DNA from: Streptomyces indicus
GTDB lineage: Bacteria; Actinomycetota; Actinomycetes; Streptomycetales; Streptomycetaceae
Direction: 5' to 3'
DNA: 64,000 bases
NCBI RefSeq assembly: GCF_900100315.1
Contig: NZ_FNFF01000001.1
Coordinates: 1,364,001-1,428,000, forward strand
Every line of letters starts with the position of its first letter. The first letter of the stretch is position 1. A program made the translations under genes and the position numbers. The notes beneath the pieces were generated by a model. That model had not been told where the DNA came from and ran no database searches. It saw only the letters and a program-made list of their open reading frames with translations. Of the stretch, positions 53,340 through 62,206 are shown in pieces.

Positions 53340-56300
53340 TCAGCGCACGTCGTACGCGCGGACCACCAGCTGCTCGACGGTGTTGCCGTTGACGTCGGTC
53401 ACCGTGGTCTTCAGGGTGACCGGCTTGCCCGAGGCGCCCGCGTGGTCCACGGTCGCGGTCCGGGTGGCGCCCGAACCGGAGATCTCCGCCTCGGTCCAGG
53501 TCTCACCGCCGTCGTACGAGTACGACAGGGCGGCCGACTTGATGGCGCCGGGCGTGTAGCCCGCGTGACCGGTGACCTTCAGCTCGATCTTCTGGCCGTC
53601 CGCGGCGGCGAGGGTCTTCATGCCGTCCTCGGGCAGGGCCAGACGCGGGTAGAGCAGCGGCAGGCCCACCGAGTACTGGGCGGAGTCCAGCTTCGAGCGG
53701 AACTTCCAGGTCGTCTGCACACCCTGCGAGCGCTCCCACACCCGGGCGGGTGCGCCGAACTTCTCGGTCCGCATGGTGAGTTCGTACGCGGCTTCCTCGG
53801 CCGGCACCTCGAAGACGCCGTACGGGACGGGCCGCGTGCCGATCTCCTCGCCGTCCTTCGACAGGCTCAGGTTGCCGATGTCGCCGAACCCGCCGGCCTC
53901 GCCGTGGTGCGAGCCGTCGCCCCAGAAGCCCGGTGCGAAGCCCATCAGTTCACCCTGCCGCTCGGCGGTCAGGACCTCCTTGCCGGTGGCCTGGTCGCGC
54001 GGGGCGGCCGGTGCGACCGCGCCGTCGTACCAGCGCTCGGTGACGGTGCGGCCCGCGACGAGCTCGCGCTCGGTGCCGACCATGAACTCGCCCCACGGGA
54101 AGCTGCTGGAGAGCATCCGCTGCCAGCGGGCGCCGTCACCGGCCGTGTAGTAGTCGGTGCGCTCGCCCGGCGCCGGGACCGTCTCGATGTCACCGAGCAT
54201 GACCTCGGTGCCGTCCGGCCGCACCGACTTGACGAAGTCGAGGTAGTCGGCGGCCACGCCCATCGCGTGCACCGTGGAGTCGACCTTGGCGAGCCGGCTG
54301 TCGCGGACCTTGTAGGTCCGGTTGCGGTACAGCGGACCGTCCTCGGAGAAGGACAGGTTGTACATGTACGGGGTCTTCGCGGTGGCCTTCCAGGACAGCT
54401 CCACCGTGCCCTTCGCGAGCTGGTCGAGCAGCGCCTTCGCCTCGTCCGACGGCAGGCCGAGGGCGGGCAGTTCGCCGCCGACGAAGCCGGCGGCCGGGTA
54501 CCAGCGGCCGGGTGCGTCGCGGTGGGCGATCACCGCGAGGGCTCCGGCGGTCTTGGCGTCCCGGCTGACCCGGGCCACCGAGGTGCTGCCCTCGGGCAGC
54601 TTCACCAGGGCGATCTTCCCCTTGACTCCGGCGGCCGTCAGCTCGGCGGGCGTGCCGGCGCCCGCGTCGACGAGCTGCGCCGTCCCGGTGCCGTCCAGGT
54701 TGGCCGAGTTGGTGGAGGAGGTGACCGGGTGCAGCGCCTGGCCGCCGACGACCTTCAGCTCGCTGATCTGCGGGGCGCCGCCGCGCCAGTGGCTGCCGAG
54801 GCTGAACTCGCCCTCGGTGGCCCGGCCTTCGACGGAGGCGTAGTAGCCGCGGATCGACCGGCCGCCGCTCGCGGTGCCGCCGTGGCCCCAGATGTCGTCC
54901 CAGGAGCGCAGGAACGACAGGGTGGTGCCGCGCAGTTCGGCCGGCTTGTCGGTGTCGACGTCGAGCCGGTGCGCCGCTCGGGCGTCGAGGACGATGGTGG
55001 TGTCCTTCTTCAGCTCGACCTGCGGGTGGCCCAGGTAGGTGAGCGAGTCGACCAGCGTGGCGTTCTCGCCCGCGTCCGGGGTGGCGACGTAGCCGGACAG
55101 GAAGTAGCTGCCGGGACGCAGCTCGTACGTCTGGTCGGCGGCGCCCTCGTTGAAGCGCCGCTCCCCGGTGTTGGCGTCCATGTTGATCACGTCGACGGAG
55201 GAGCCGGCGCTTGCCGGCTTGCCCTGGCGGTCGACCAGCTTGACGCGCAGGGTGACCGTCTCGGGCTGCACGTACAGCGAGAACGGCGTCGAGACGGTGG
55301 TGCCGCGGGTCTCGGCCACGAGCCGGCCGGCCACGTCTCCGTACTGGCCGCGCGTGAGGTACGCCGTCGGGTCGATGCGCAGCGGGACCTTGACGGTGGC
55401 GCCCGCGGGCACGGTCACCGAGCGCTGCTCGACCCTGGCCACGGCGGAGCGGATGCGGCTGCCGTCGTTGCCGGTGACGTCCTCGACGGAGAGGTTCAAC
55501 CGGACCGGTTCGTCACCGGTGTTGGTGTACGGGACCTCGACAGTGGTGCGGTCGCTGCTGTCCTGCGGCCAGTTGAAGGCACCGCCCTGGACGGCGGGTG
55601 CGGAGAGCACCTTCTGGTCGATCGCGCCCTTGACGTCGAGCACGCCGCCGCCCACCTCGCGCACGTCGCCGGGAATGTCCTGGTCGGCGGAGGCCACGAG
55701 GGCAGCCTTGAGCTGCGCCGGGGTCCAGTCGGGGTGGCGCTGCTTGAGGATCGCGGCGGCGCCCGCGACATGCGGGGTTGCCATCGACGTACCGCTCATG
55801 GACTGGTACGCGTACACGCCGCGGCCGCCGGCCTGGGCGGCGGAGATGCCCACGCCGGGGGCGGCGATCTCGGGCTTGAGGGTGTGGCTGCCGGTGACCG
55901 GGCCGCGGCTGGAGAACTGCGCGGTCCTGTCCTCGCGGTCCACGGCGCCGACGGTGAGCACGCTGGGGGCGCAGCCGGGCGAGGAGACGGTGTTGGCCTG
56001 CGGGCCGAGGTTGCCGGCCGCCACGACGAACAACGTGCCGGATTTCGCGGCGAGTTCCTCGGTGGCCATGGCCATCGGGTCGGAGCAGTCGCTGGGCGCG
56101 CCCGAGCCGAGGCTCATCGAGACGACGTCGGCCTTGCTGTCCACGGCCCACTGCATGCCGGCGATGATCCAGGACTCCATGCCCTGGCCGTAGTCGTTGA
56201 GGACCTTGCCGCTGAGCAGTTCGGTGCCGGGTGCGACGCCCTTGTTCTTTCCGCCGCTCGCGGCGCCGGAGCCGCCGACGGTGGAGATGGTGTGGGTGCC

Positions 56301-57119
56301 GTGGCCGTCGCGGTCCTGGGCGGTGTCGGAGTCGGTGAAGTTCTCCGCCTTCGTGACACGGCCCTCGAGGTCGGGGTGCGCGGTGTCGGTGCCGGTGTCG
56401 AGGACGGCGACCTTGGTGCCCTTGCCGTCGTAGCCGGCCGCCCAGGCCTCGGGGGCGTGCACCTGCGCGGTCGACCGGTCGAGGGTGCTCTCGACCTTCT
56501 TGTCGAGCCAGAGCTTCTTCAGGCCGCCGGTGGCACGCGACTTGGCGGTGGTGACGTCCTGCCAGAAGTCGGCGGCCTTCTTCTTGTCGGCCTTGAGGGC
56601 GACACCGTCGATCGCGTCAAGGACCAGCGCGCGCTCGGCGCCGCGGGGGGCCGCGGGGGCGCTGCGGCCGACGTCCACGGTCTTGTCGTAGACGGCGATC
56701 AGGGGCAGGGACGCGGCGTGCCGGTCGTCGTAGCCCTGCCGGATCAGGCCGGAGACGTTGAAGAGCTCCTCGTCCACCGTGCCCGCGGCGAGCGCCTCGG
56801 TGACGCCCTCGGGGTACACGTAGAGGTCCTTGCCGGCGGTTCGGGTCTGGAAGAACGGGACCGTGCCGTCCTCGCGCGGCAGCGCGACGGCCGTGCTGCG
56901 GCCGGAGTCGTCCGTGGTGACCAGGACCTTGTCGCCGTTGACCAGCGTGACGGTGGACTCCTGGGCGCCCTTGCCTGCGGCCTGCGCGGCCTGGCTGCCG
57001 ACCAGAGGTCTGCGGTCCGGTTCGGATCCACCCTGTGCGGCCTGTGAGGGCGCGGCCAAGGTGGCGGCCAGGGCCGCGGCGGTGGCCGCAACCAGGGCCT
57101 TACGGGATATGGGACGCAT
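53340..57119 (-). CDS. Secreted S8 (subtilisin-like) serine peptidase, 1259 residues
   Basis: A large exported subtilase. A Sec signal peptide (about 1-27) is followed by an inhibitor-type prosegment to about residue 215. The catalytic domain contains VAVLDTGTDTAHPDL (Asp near 240), DRDGHGTHTIS (His near 273), FVVAAGNLGP (oxyanion Asn) and YQSMSGTSMATPHVAGAAA (Ser near 445). Beyond it are beta-sandwich domains to the C-terminus, including a PA-like insert around ELTAAGVKGKIALVKLPEG and a final Ig-like domain. No anchor is visible, so it is released or wall-associated. Its GGGGGAG ribosome site gives the ATG at 57119. It is divergent from a LuxR/TrmB regulator. Confidence 0.94.
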   Translation of the reverse strand: MRPISRKALVAATAAALAATLAAPSQAAQGGSEPDRRPLVGSQAAQAAGKGAQESTVTLVNGDKVLVTTDDSGRSTAVALPREDGTVPFFQTRTAGKDLYVYPEGVTEALAAGTVDEELFNVSGLIRQGYDDRHAASLPLIAVYDKTVDVGRSAPAAPRGAERALVLDAIDGVALKADKKKAADFWQDVTTAKSRATGGLKKLWLDKKVESTLDRSTAQVHAPEAWAAGYDGKGTKVAVLDTGTDTAHPDLEGRVTKAENFTDSDTAQDRDGHGTHTISTVGGSGAASGGKNKGVAPGTELLSGKVLNDYGQGMESWIIAGMQWAVDSKADVVSMSLGSGAPSDCSDPMAMATEELAAKSGTLFVVAAGNLGPQANTVSSPGCAPSVLTVGAVDREDRTAQFSSRGPVTGSHTLKPEIAAPGVGISAAQAGGRGVYAYQSMSGTSMATPHVAGAAAILKQRHPDWTPAQLKAALVASADQDIPGDVREVGGGVLDVKGAIDQKVLSAPAVQGGAFNWPQDSSDRTTVEVPYTNTGDEPVRLNLSVEDVTGNDGSRIRSAVARVEQRSVTVPAGATVKVPLRIDPTAYLTRGQYGDVAGRLVAETRGTTVSTPFSLYVQPETVTLRVKLVDRQGKPASAGSSVDVINMDANTGERRFNEGAADQTYELRPGSYFLSGYVATPDAGENATLVDSLTYLGHPQVELKKDTTIVLDARAAHRLDVDTDKPAELRGTTLSFLRSWDDIWGHGGTASGGRSIRGYYASVEGRATEGEFSLGSHWRGGAPQISELKVVGGQALHPVTSSTNSANLDGTGTAQLVDAGAGTPAELTAAGVKGKIALVKLPEGSTSVARVSRDAKTAGALAVIAHRDAPGRWYPAAGFVGGELPALGLPSDEAKALLDQLAKGTVELSWKATAKTPYMYNLSFSEDGPLYRNRTYKVRDSRLAKVDSTVHAMGVAADYLDFVKSVRPDGTEVMLGDIETVPAPGERTDYYTAGDGARWQRMLSSSFPWGEFMVGTERELVAGRTVTERWYDGAVAPAAPRDQATGKEVLTAERQGELMGFAPGFWGDGSHHGEAGGFGDIGNLSLSKDGEEIGTRPVPYGVFEVPAEEAAYELTMRTEKFGAPARVWERSQGVQTTWKFRSKLDSAQYSVGLPLLYPRLALPEDGMKTLAAADGQKIELKVTGHAGYTPGAIKSAALSYSYDGGETWTEAEISGSGATRTATVDHAGASGKPVTLKTTVTDVNGNTVEQLVVRAYDVR

Positions 57120-57294
57120 ATGTCTCCCCCACTAGAGCCTGCGGTGGCGACACATTGGCAAAGAAACGGGTGGTGCAGGGATGATGTGCCGAGGCGGGTT
57201 TGTGCCGTGGCCGTTTCCCGCCACGGCGCGAGGCACCGAGGGGTCGGGTTCGGCCGAGAGGTCGGGGTTGTACGTGCGTGAGGGGTACGGGCGG

Positions 57295-58275
57295 ATGCTG
57301 GGGGCCATAGGTCTGGACGAGGTCCAGGAGGCGGCGTATCGCGCGCTCGTGACGCTCGGCGCGGCGGACGTGCCTGATCTCGCCGACCGGCTCTCACTGC
57401 ACGAGACCGACACCGAACGGGCGCTGCGCCGCCTCGAACACCACGGTCTGGCCGCCCGGTCCAGTGCGCGTCAGGGCCGCTGGGTCGCGGCTCCCCCGGG
57501 CGTCGCCCTGGGTGCGCTGCTCACCCAGCAGCGCCATGAGCTGGAGCAGGCGGAGCTCGCCGCGGCGCTGCTCGCCGAGGAGTACCGGGCGCAGGTCGAC
57601 GAGCCGTCGGTGCACGATCTGGTCGAGGTGGTCACGGGCGCGGGCGCGGTCGCCCAGCGGTTCCTCCAGCTACAGCTGGGCGCCACGCAGGAGGTGTGCG
57701 CGCTGGTGACCGGGCGGCCCACGGTGGTCTCCGGGTACGAGAACGACGCGGAGGAGCAGGCCACGGCGCGCGGGGTCGCGTACCGCGTGATCGTGGAGCG
57801 GGCCGTGCTCGACCTGCCGACCGGGCTGCTCGAACTCTCCACGGCCCTGCGCCGCAACGAGCAGGTGCGGGTGGTGGACCGGGTGCCGACGAAGCTGGTC
57901 ATCGCCGACCGCTCCCTCGCGATGGTGCCGCTCACCTCGCGCGACGCGGAGCCGGCTGCGCTCGTGGTGCATGCCAGCGGGCTGCTCGAATCGCTCTACG
58001 GCCTGTTCGCCTCCGTCTGGCGCGAGGCGCTGCCGCTGCGGATCGGCGAGGACGAGACCCTGGAGACACAGGAGGCCGACGGCCCGGACGCCACCGACCT
58101 GGAGATCCTCTCGTTGCTGCTCGCGGGCCTGACGGACGCGAGCGTGGCGAAGCAGCTCGACCTGGGGCTGCGTACGGTGCAGCGCCGCGTGAAGCGCCTG
58201 ATGGAGCTCACGGGGGTGACCACCCGGTTGCAGCTGGGGTGGCATGCGTATGAACGGGCTTGGGTGGCGCGGTAG
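57295..58275 (+). CDS. TrmB/LuxR-type transcriptional regulator
   Basis: A 326-residue regulator. The N-terminal winged helix is TrmB-like (LGAIGLDEVQEAAYRALVTLGAADVPDLADRL), followed by a helical segment with PSVHDLVEVVTGAGAVAQRFLQ. The C-terminus is a LuxR helix-turn-helix: ATDLEILSLLLAGLTDASVAKQLDLGLRTVQRRVKRLMELTGVTTRLQLGWHA. This two-HTH design is common in Streptomyces next to secreted-peptidase genes. It is divergent from the subtilase (176 bases between starts) and probably controls it. The ATG at 57295 has AGGGG upstream; other in-frame starts further up read through the promoter region. Confidence 0.88.
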   Translation: MLGAIGLDEVQEAAYRALVTLGAADVPDLADRLSLHETDTERALRRLEHHGLAARSSARQGRWVAAPPGVALGALLTQQRHELEQAELAAALLAEEYRAQVDEPSVHDLVEVVTGAGAVAQRFLQLQLGATQEVCALVTGRPTVVSGYENDAEEQATARGVAYRVIVERAVLDLPTGLLELSTALRRNEQVRVVDRVPTKLVIADRSLAMVPLTSRDAEPAALVVHASGLLESLYGLFASVWREALPLRIGEDETLETQEADGPDATDLEILSLLLAGLTDASVAKQLDLGLRTVQRRVKRLMELTGVTTRLQLGWHAYERAWVAR

Positions 58276-58409
58276 TTCCTTCGGGAGCGTCCCCCCTGTC
58301 GTTCGTCCGCTCCACCCGCGGCCTGGTCCGCCGGTCCTAGGTCGCGCGGCCGTGCGCACGCGGACCGTGGCCCGATGCGGTGCGGGCCGCCCGGTGCCAG
58401 GGTCGGGGC

Positions 58410-58799
58410 ATGACCGCAATCAGCTTCAGCGCCGCGGAGCGCACGTATCTGGAGAGCCAGCGCCTTGGCCGGATGGCGACCGTCGACCCGAAGGGGCAGC
58501 CCCAAGCCAACCCCGTCGGGTACTTCCTCCAGGACGACGGGTCGATCCTCATCGGCGGATACGCGATGGGGAGGAGCAAGAAGTGGCGGAATCTGCAGGC
58601 CAACCCGCGGATCTCGCTGGTCGTCGACGACATCGTGAGCCTGCGGCCGTGGACGGTGCGCGGGATCGAGGTGCGGGGCACCGCGGAACTCCTCGTCGGA
58701 CCCCACGCGTTGGGGGCGCATTTCAGCCAGGAGGTCATCCGGATCGTTCCGGAGTGGACGCACAGCTGGGGCCTTGCCGAACGCGGTGAGGACGCCTAG
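58410..58799 (+). CDS. PPOX-class F420-dependent oxidoreductase-like protein
   Basis: A 129-residue single-domain split-barrel protein of the pyridoxamine-phosphate-oxidase-like superfamily: YLESQRLGRMATVDPKGQPQANPVGYFLQDDGSILIGGYAMGRSKKWRNLQANPRISLVVDDI. The pattern with K-K-W-R-N-L and a closing VIRIVPEWTHSWGL fits the actinobacterial group that uses F420 or FMN. The substrate is unknown. The ATG at 58410 is the first good match to the family; the longer open frame starts in a G-rich region. It is convergent with ogt, and the two stop codons share the four bases CTAG. Confidence 0.88.
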   Translation: MTAISFSAAERTYLESQRLGRMATVDPKGQPQANPVGYFLQDDGSILIGGYAMGRSKKWRNLQANPRISLVVDDIVSLRPWTVRGIEVRGTAELLVGPHALGAHFSQEVIRIVPEWTHSWGLAERGEDA

Positions 58800-59326
58800 A
58801 GGACGCCCTCCAGGCCGAGCAGCCGCTCCTTGCGTTCCAAGCCGCCCGCGTAGCCGGTGAGGGTGCCGTCCGCGCCGATCACGCGGTGGCAGGGGCGCAC
58901 GATGAGCAGCGGGTTGGCGCCGATTGCGCCGCCCACCGCCCGTACCGCCGCGCGCGAGGCGCCGATGGTGCGGGCGATCTCGCCGTACGTGGTGGTGGCG
59001 CCGTACGGGACCGCGTCCAGCGCCGCCCAGACCTGCTCGCGGAAGGCCGTGCCCTCGGTGCGGAACTCCAGGTGGAATTCCTCGAGTTCGCCCCGGAAGT
59101 ACGCGGCGAGCTGGCGCTCCGCCTCGGCGAAGGCCTCCGGTGCGTGCACCCACCCGTCCTGCACGGTCCGGCCGCCCTTCTGCCCGGGTACGGACAGCGA
59201 GCTGAGCGCGCCGGTGCCGTCCCCGGTCAGCAGGAGTTCACCGACAGGGCTCGGGACGGTCGTGTAGTACGTGGCGGTGCTGTCTGTCGTCGTGGTCGTG
59301 GCGGTCGGCGCGGTCGTCGTGGTCAT
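58796..59326 (-). CDS. ogt: Methylated-DNA--protein-cysteine methyltransferase
   Basis: A 176-residue Ogt/AGT. It transfers methyl groups from O6-methylguanine in DNA to its own cysteine, in the motif ANPLLIVRPCHRVIGADGTLTGYAGGLERKERLL (Cys in P-C-H-R-V, about residue 144). The helix-turn-helix VPYGATTTYGEIARTIGASRAAVRAVGGAIG precedes it. The first 22 residues are nearly all Thr and Ala and not conserved. Its ATG overlaps the ada-alkA stop (ATGA), so the two are translated together. AAGGAA precedes the ATG. The 3' end overlaps the PPOX gene by four bases. Confidence 0.96.
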   Translation of the reverse strand: MTTTTAPTATTTTTDSTATYYTTVPSPVGELLLTGDGTGALSSLSVPGQKGGRTVQDGWVHAPEAFAEAERQLAAYFRGELEEFHLEFRTEGTAFREQVWAALDAVPYGATTTYGEIARTIGASRAAVRAVGGAIGANPLLIVRPCHRVIGADGTLTGYAGGLERKERLLGLEGVL

Positions 59327-60741
59327 CGCTGGAGTTCCTTCTCGGTGCGGGCCGCCTGCACGTGGCGGTGGGCGTAGGAGCGCCAAGGGCGCCAGGTGTC
59401 GTCGGAGGGCTCGTCCGGGGGTGCGACATCGGGGTCGCCGAGCGCGCGCGTGCGGATCAGGGCCGCGGTGCGCGGGTCCACCCCGGCCACGGTGCGCAGC
59501 GCCTCGTCGGCGTCGTCGCGGTCGGCTCCGGGGTCCAGGCGTACGGAGCCGTCCGCGAGCGCCTTGGCGAGCGGCAACTCGTGGGCGAGCAGGGCGGGTT
59601 CGGGGAAGACATGGGTGAGCGTGCCGCAGGGGTCGGCCAGCGCGGTCCCGTACCGCGCGAGCGCCTCCTCGGCCGCCTCCGGCCCGAGGACGGCACGCAG
59701 CGCGAACTCCTCCGGGTCGGCGGCACCGGGTGAGCGCAGTCCGGGGCGCGCGGCGAGGAGTTCCGCGAGCCGCGGGTCGGCGGACAGGCGCTCCTCGATC
59801 GCGTACGGGTCGGCGTCCAGGTCGAACAGCCGGCGCAGCCGCTGCACGGCGGTGGTGAGGTCGCGCAGGTCGGTGAGGTGGATCCGGGCGTCGAGCCAGG
59901 GTCCGGGCGCGTGCTCGTCCACGGCGACGATGCCGGTGCCGTGCGGCAGGCGCAGGGTGCGCCGGTAGGTGCGGGTGCCGGGCTGCCCCGTGACCTCTTC
60001 GATCCTGGCGATGGCCTCGGCGGCGAGCAGGTCGAAGACGGAGGCGGCGTGGTACGGGCCGCGGTAGGCGAGGCGCAGCGGGACACCGGCGCTGCCCGCG
60101 ACCACGGAGCCGGGCCCCGACCTGGCGGCCCCGGCGCCCGGCTTCGGCTTCGCGGTCCCGGCGGCCGGCTTCGCGGTCTTCGTGCCGGTCTCCGTGCGCA
60201 GTTCGCTCGGGGTGCGGGCGTAGATCTGGCGGATCGTGTCGTTGAACTGCCGCACGCTGGCGAACCCGGAGGCGAAGGCGACGTCCGTGACGGGGAGCTC
60301 GGTGGTCTGGAGCAGGACGCGTGCCGTGTGGGCGCGCTGGGCCCGGGCGAGGGCCACGGGTCCGGCGCCCACCTCGGCGGTGAGCTGGCGCTGCACCTGG
60401 CGGGGGCTGTAGCCGAGGCGCAGCGCGAGGCCGGGCACGCCCTCGCGGTCCACGACCCCGTCGGTGATCATGCGCATGGCCCGGCCGACGACGTCGGCCC
60501 GCGCGTTCCAGTCGGCCGAGCCCGGCACCGCGTCGGGGCGGCAGCGGCGGCAGGCGCGGAAGCCGCCGCCCTGGGCCGCGGCGGCGGTCGGATAGAAGCG
60601 GACGTTGTGCCGCTTGGGCGTGATGGCCGGGCAGCTCGGACGGCAGTAGATCCCGGTGGTCGCCACGGCGAAGAAGAACTCCCCGTCGAAGCGGGGGTCC
60701 CGGCTGCGTACCGCCTCGTAGGCGGTTTCCTGGTCGATCAC
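59323..60741 (-). CDS. Adaptive-response Ada/AlkA fusion: AraC HTH plus 3-methyladenine glycosylase
   Basis: A 472-residue fusion. Residues 1-78 form the Ada N-domain, with methyl-accepting zinc Cys in FAVATTGIYCRPSCPAI and RACRRCRPDA. About 85-185 is an AraC-type DNA-binding domain (LALRLGYSPRQVQRQLTAEVGAGPVALARAQR and VTDVAFASGFASVRQFNDTIR). After a Lys/Pro/Gly linker, the rest is an AlkA-like glycosylase, with RTVAGVDPRTAALIRTRALGDPDV in its HhH-like end. It would sense methyl-phosphotriesters, activate this operon and excise alkylated bases. The GTG at 60741 follows CACACT by six bases, suggesting a leaderless transcript. It overlaps ogt. Confidence 0.93.
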   Translation of the reverse strand: MIDQETAYEAVRSRDPRFDGEFFFAVATTGIYCRPSCPAITPKRHNVRFYPTAAAAQGGGFRACRRCRPDAVPGSADWNARADVVGRAMRMITDGVVDREGVPGLALRLGYSPRQVQRQLTAEVGAGPVALARAQRAHTARVLLQTTELPVTDVAFASGFASVRQFNDTIRQIYARTPSELRTETGTKTAKPAAGTAKPKPGAGAARSGPGSVVAGSAGVPLRLAYRGPYHAASVFDLLAAEAIARIEEVTGQPGTRTYRRTLRLPHGTGIVAVDEHAPGPWLDARIHLTDLRDLTTAVQRLRRLFDLDADPYAIEERLSADPRLAELLAARPGLRSPGAADPEEFALRAVLGPEAAEEALARYGTALADPCGTLTHVFPEPALLAHELPLAKALADGSVRLDPGADRDDADEALRTVAGVDPRTAALIRTRALGDPDVAPPDEPSDDTWRPWRSYAHRHVQAARTEKELQR

Positions 60742-60800
60742 CCTTCCAGTGTGGGCCCCGCCGGGGTGTGCGGCTGGCGGGAATCGGACATGGCGTTCAC

Positions 60801-60871
60801 GGAGGTGCGGGGCCCCACCCGTGGGTGCGGGCCCCACCCGTGCGCTGCCGGGCCCCGCCCGTGCGCTGCCG
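60801..60871. repeat. Imperfect tandem repeat upstream of the GNAT gene end
   Basis: Three consecutive units, each containing GGGCCCC(A/G)CCCGTG, two of them followed by GCGCTGCCGG, fill the gap between the ada-alkA start and the GNAT stop codon. The total is about 70 bases and is G/C-only in composition. No hairpin terminator is needed to explain it. Confidence 0.7.
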
Positions 60872-60902
60872 GAGGTGTCCTGCCCCCCTGCCGCAGCTGT
60901 CC

Positions 60903-61856
60903 CTACGCCCAGGCCATGTTGATCGCCCGCTCGAAGTTCACGTATCCGGCCCGGACGAAGGCGTTCGCCATCGGGACGTTGCCGAGGTCCGTGGCCGCGC
61001 GGATCCGCGGTACGTCCTGGGCGGCGAGGATGCGGGTGCCCTCGCCGAGGATGCCGTGGATGTAGCCCTTGCCCCGGTGCTCGGGGACGACCCCGATGTA
61101 CGCGAGGACGGGGTTGTACCCGTTGTGGGCGGGGATCACGAAGCCGACCGCCTCGCCGGTGTCCGCGAGCGTCGCGATCTGCCACCACTCGCGCGGGGTG
61201 GTGTAGCGGGCGAACTCCTCCTCCCACTGCGCCTGCGCCGCCTCGGCCGGGGTCATCCGCTTGAGGTCGTCCTGGCTGTGGAAGTCGAGGGTGCCTTCGA
61301 GGGTGCGGGTCTGGAGGGCGAGGAGCTCGGCGTCGTCGAGAGCCGGGCGGAAGGCGAGCCGCGGGTCGCGGGGCGGCAGCTCGGTGCCGGGGCGCCATTC
61401 CAGGCGCAGCCGCTCGACGGTGAGCCGGGCCCCGGCGGACTCCAGGACCGACATACGGGTCTCGACTGCGCGCCGCGCCGCCGGGTCCTCGCGCCAGTCG
61501 GCCGGGACGAAACGCTCGTACTCGGGCGGGGTCGTGCCCTCGGGCAGGACGGCGGCGGACGCCTTCGCGTACAGCGCGCGGGCCGCGTCGCCGGCGTCCG
61601 GATCGCTGTCGTCGACGTCCAGGATGTCGAGGTACACCGGCTCCCCGGTGCCGGTGCGCGCCCACCAGGCGAGCCGGGCCACGACGCGCTCGCCGCGCAG
61701 CGCCAGCCACATCCAGCCGGGACGGCGGCGGTCCTCTGCGAGGTCGTCGGCCAGCTCGTGGTTGATCGTGTACGGCAGGGCGGTGAAGAGGTCGATCTCC
61801 TCGGGCCCGGATATGGGGCGGAGGACGAGGTCTGAGGCGGTTCCGTGTGCAGGCAT
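60903..61856 (-). CDS. GNAT-family N-acetyltransferase (two-domain)
   Basis: A 317-residue protein with two GNAT-like folds. The C-terminal one holds the acetyl-CoA motif YIGVVPEHRGKGYIHGILGEGTRIL (about 250-275), with the R/Q-x-x-G-x-G loop as HRGKGY, and ends ATDLGNVPMANAFVRAGYVNFERAIN. The N-terminal half (PEEIDLFTALPYTINHELADDLAED) is a diverged copy. This arrangement resembles mycothiol-type and aminoglycoside-type two-domain GNATs, but the substrate cannot be named. The start at 61856 has no ribosome site, while TACTGT eight bases upstream looks like a -10, so a nearly leaderless transcript is likely. Confidence 0.88.
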   Translation of the reverse strand: MPAHGTASDLVLRPISGPEEIDLFTALPYTINHELADDLAEDRRRPGWMWLALRGERVVARLAWWARTGTGEPVYLDILDVDDSDPDAGDAARALYAKASAAVLPEGTTPPEYERFVPADWREDPAARRAVETRMSVLESAGARLTVERLRLEWRPGTELPPRDPRLAFRPALDDAELLALQTRTLEGTLDFHSQDDLKRMTPAEAAQAQWEEEFARYTTPREWWQIATLADTGEAVGFVIPAHNGYNPVLAYIGVVPEHRGKGYIHGILGEGTRILAAQDVPRIRAATDLGNVPMANAFVRAGYVNFERAINMAWA

Positions 61857-61911
61857 GGAGGCCGACAGTAGGCAGCCGCACACCGCCCGTCAACGATCTT
61901 TCAGCGCACGA

Positions 61912-61944
61912 GGCCCGGCGCGGAAAAACATTTGGCGCCGGGCC
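61912..61944. promoter_or_regulatory. Strong hairpin in the GNAT/rsgA divergent region
   Basis: GGCCCGGCGC and GCGCCGGGCC pair perfectly over 10 bp around a 13-base A/T-rich loop containing AAAAA. It lies 55 bases upstream of the GNAT start and 110 bases before the rsgA leader ORF. On the minus strand it would precede the GNAT promoter; on the plus strand it may be upstream of, or within, the leader of the rsgA transcript. It could also be an operator. Confidence 0.45.
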
Positions 61945-62054
61945 CCCGCGTCGGGTTACCTTTCCTCCGTCGAACCGAGGACCGGCACCGGGCGGAGCCC
62001 GAACCCAGGTCACCGGTCGAGCCGAAATCACTGGAGAACCGGGAGGTGTGACTG

Positions 62055-62129
62055 ATGACTGTCGTCGCCCTGGCGGACCGCGTCCGCACGCAGAAGACCA
62101 TCACCAACCCCCTTGTGGTCTCCGGCTGA
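62055..62129 (+). CDS. 24-codon leader ORF upstream of rsgA
   Basis: A short ORF beginning MTVVALADRVRTQKT and ending NPLVVSG-stop. Its start has GGGAGG nearby (GGGAGGTGTGACTG then ATG), a far better ribosome site than rsgA has. It ends 77 bases before the rsgA TTG. It does not resemble ribosomal protein bL37 or any small protein I know. The 77 bases to rsgA hold two hairpins, one covering the rsgA ribosome site. The combination suggests a regulatory leader peptide; a stable small protein is the alternative. Confidence 0.5.
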   Translation: MTVVALADRVRTQKTITNPLVVSG

Positions 62130-62146
62130 TCCCACACTGAACCAAC

Positions 62147-62196
62147 GGCGCCGCCGAGAGCGCGGCGCACTGCCGGGGCCACTTCCCTTCGAAGGG
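62147..62196 (+). promoter_or_regulatory. rsgA: Hairpins between leader ORF and rsgA
   Basis: GCGCCGC (62148-62154) pairs with GCGGCGC (62162-62168). CCCTTC (62185-62190) and GAAGGG (62191-62196) make a perfect 12-base palindrome; GAAGGG is the only ribosome-site-like sequence before the TTG start at 62207. Folding would hide it. Confidence 0.5.
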
Positions 62197-62206
62197 TCCC
62201 CCCGAG

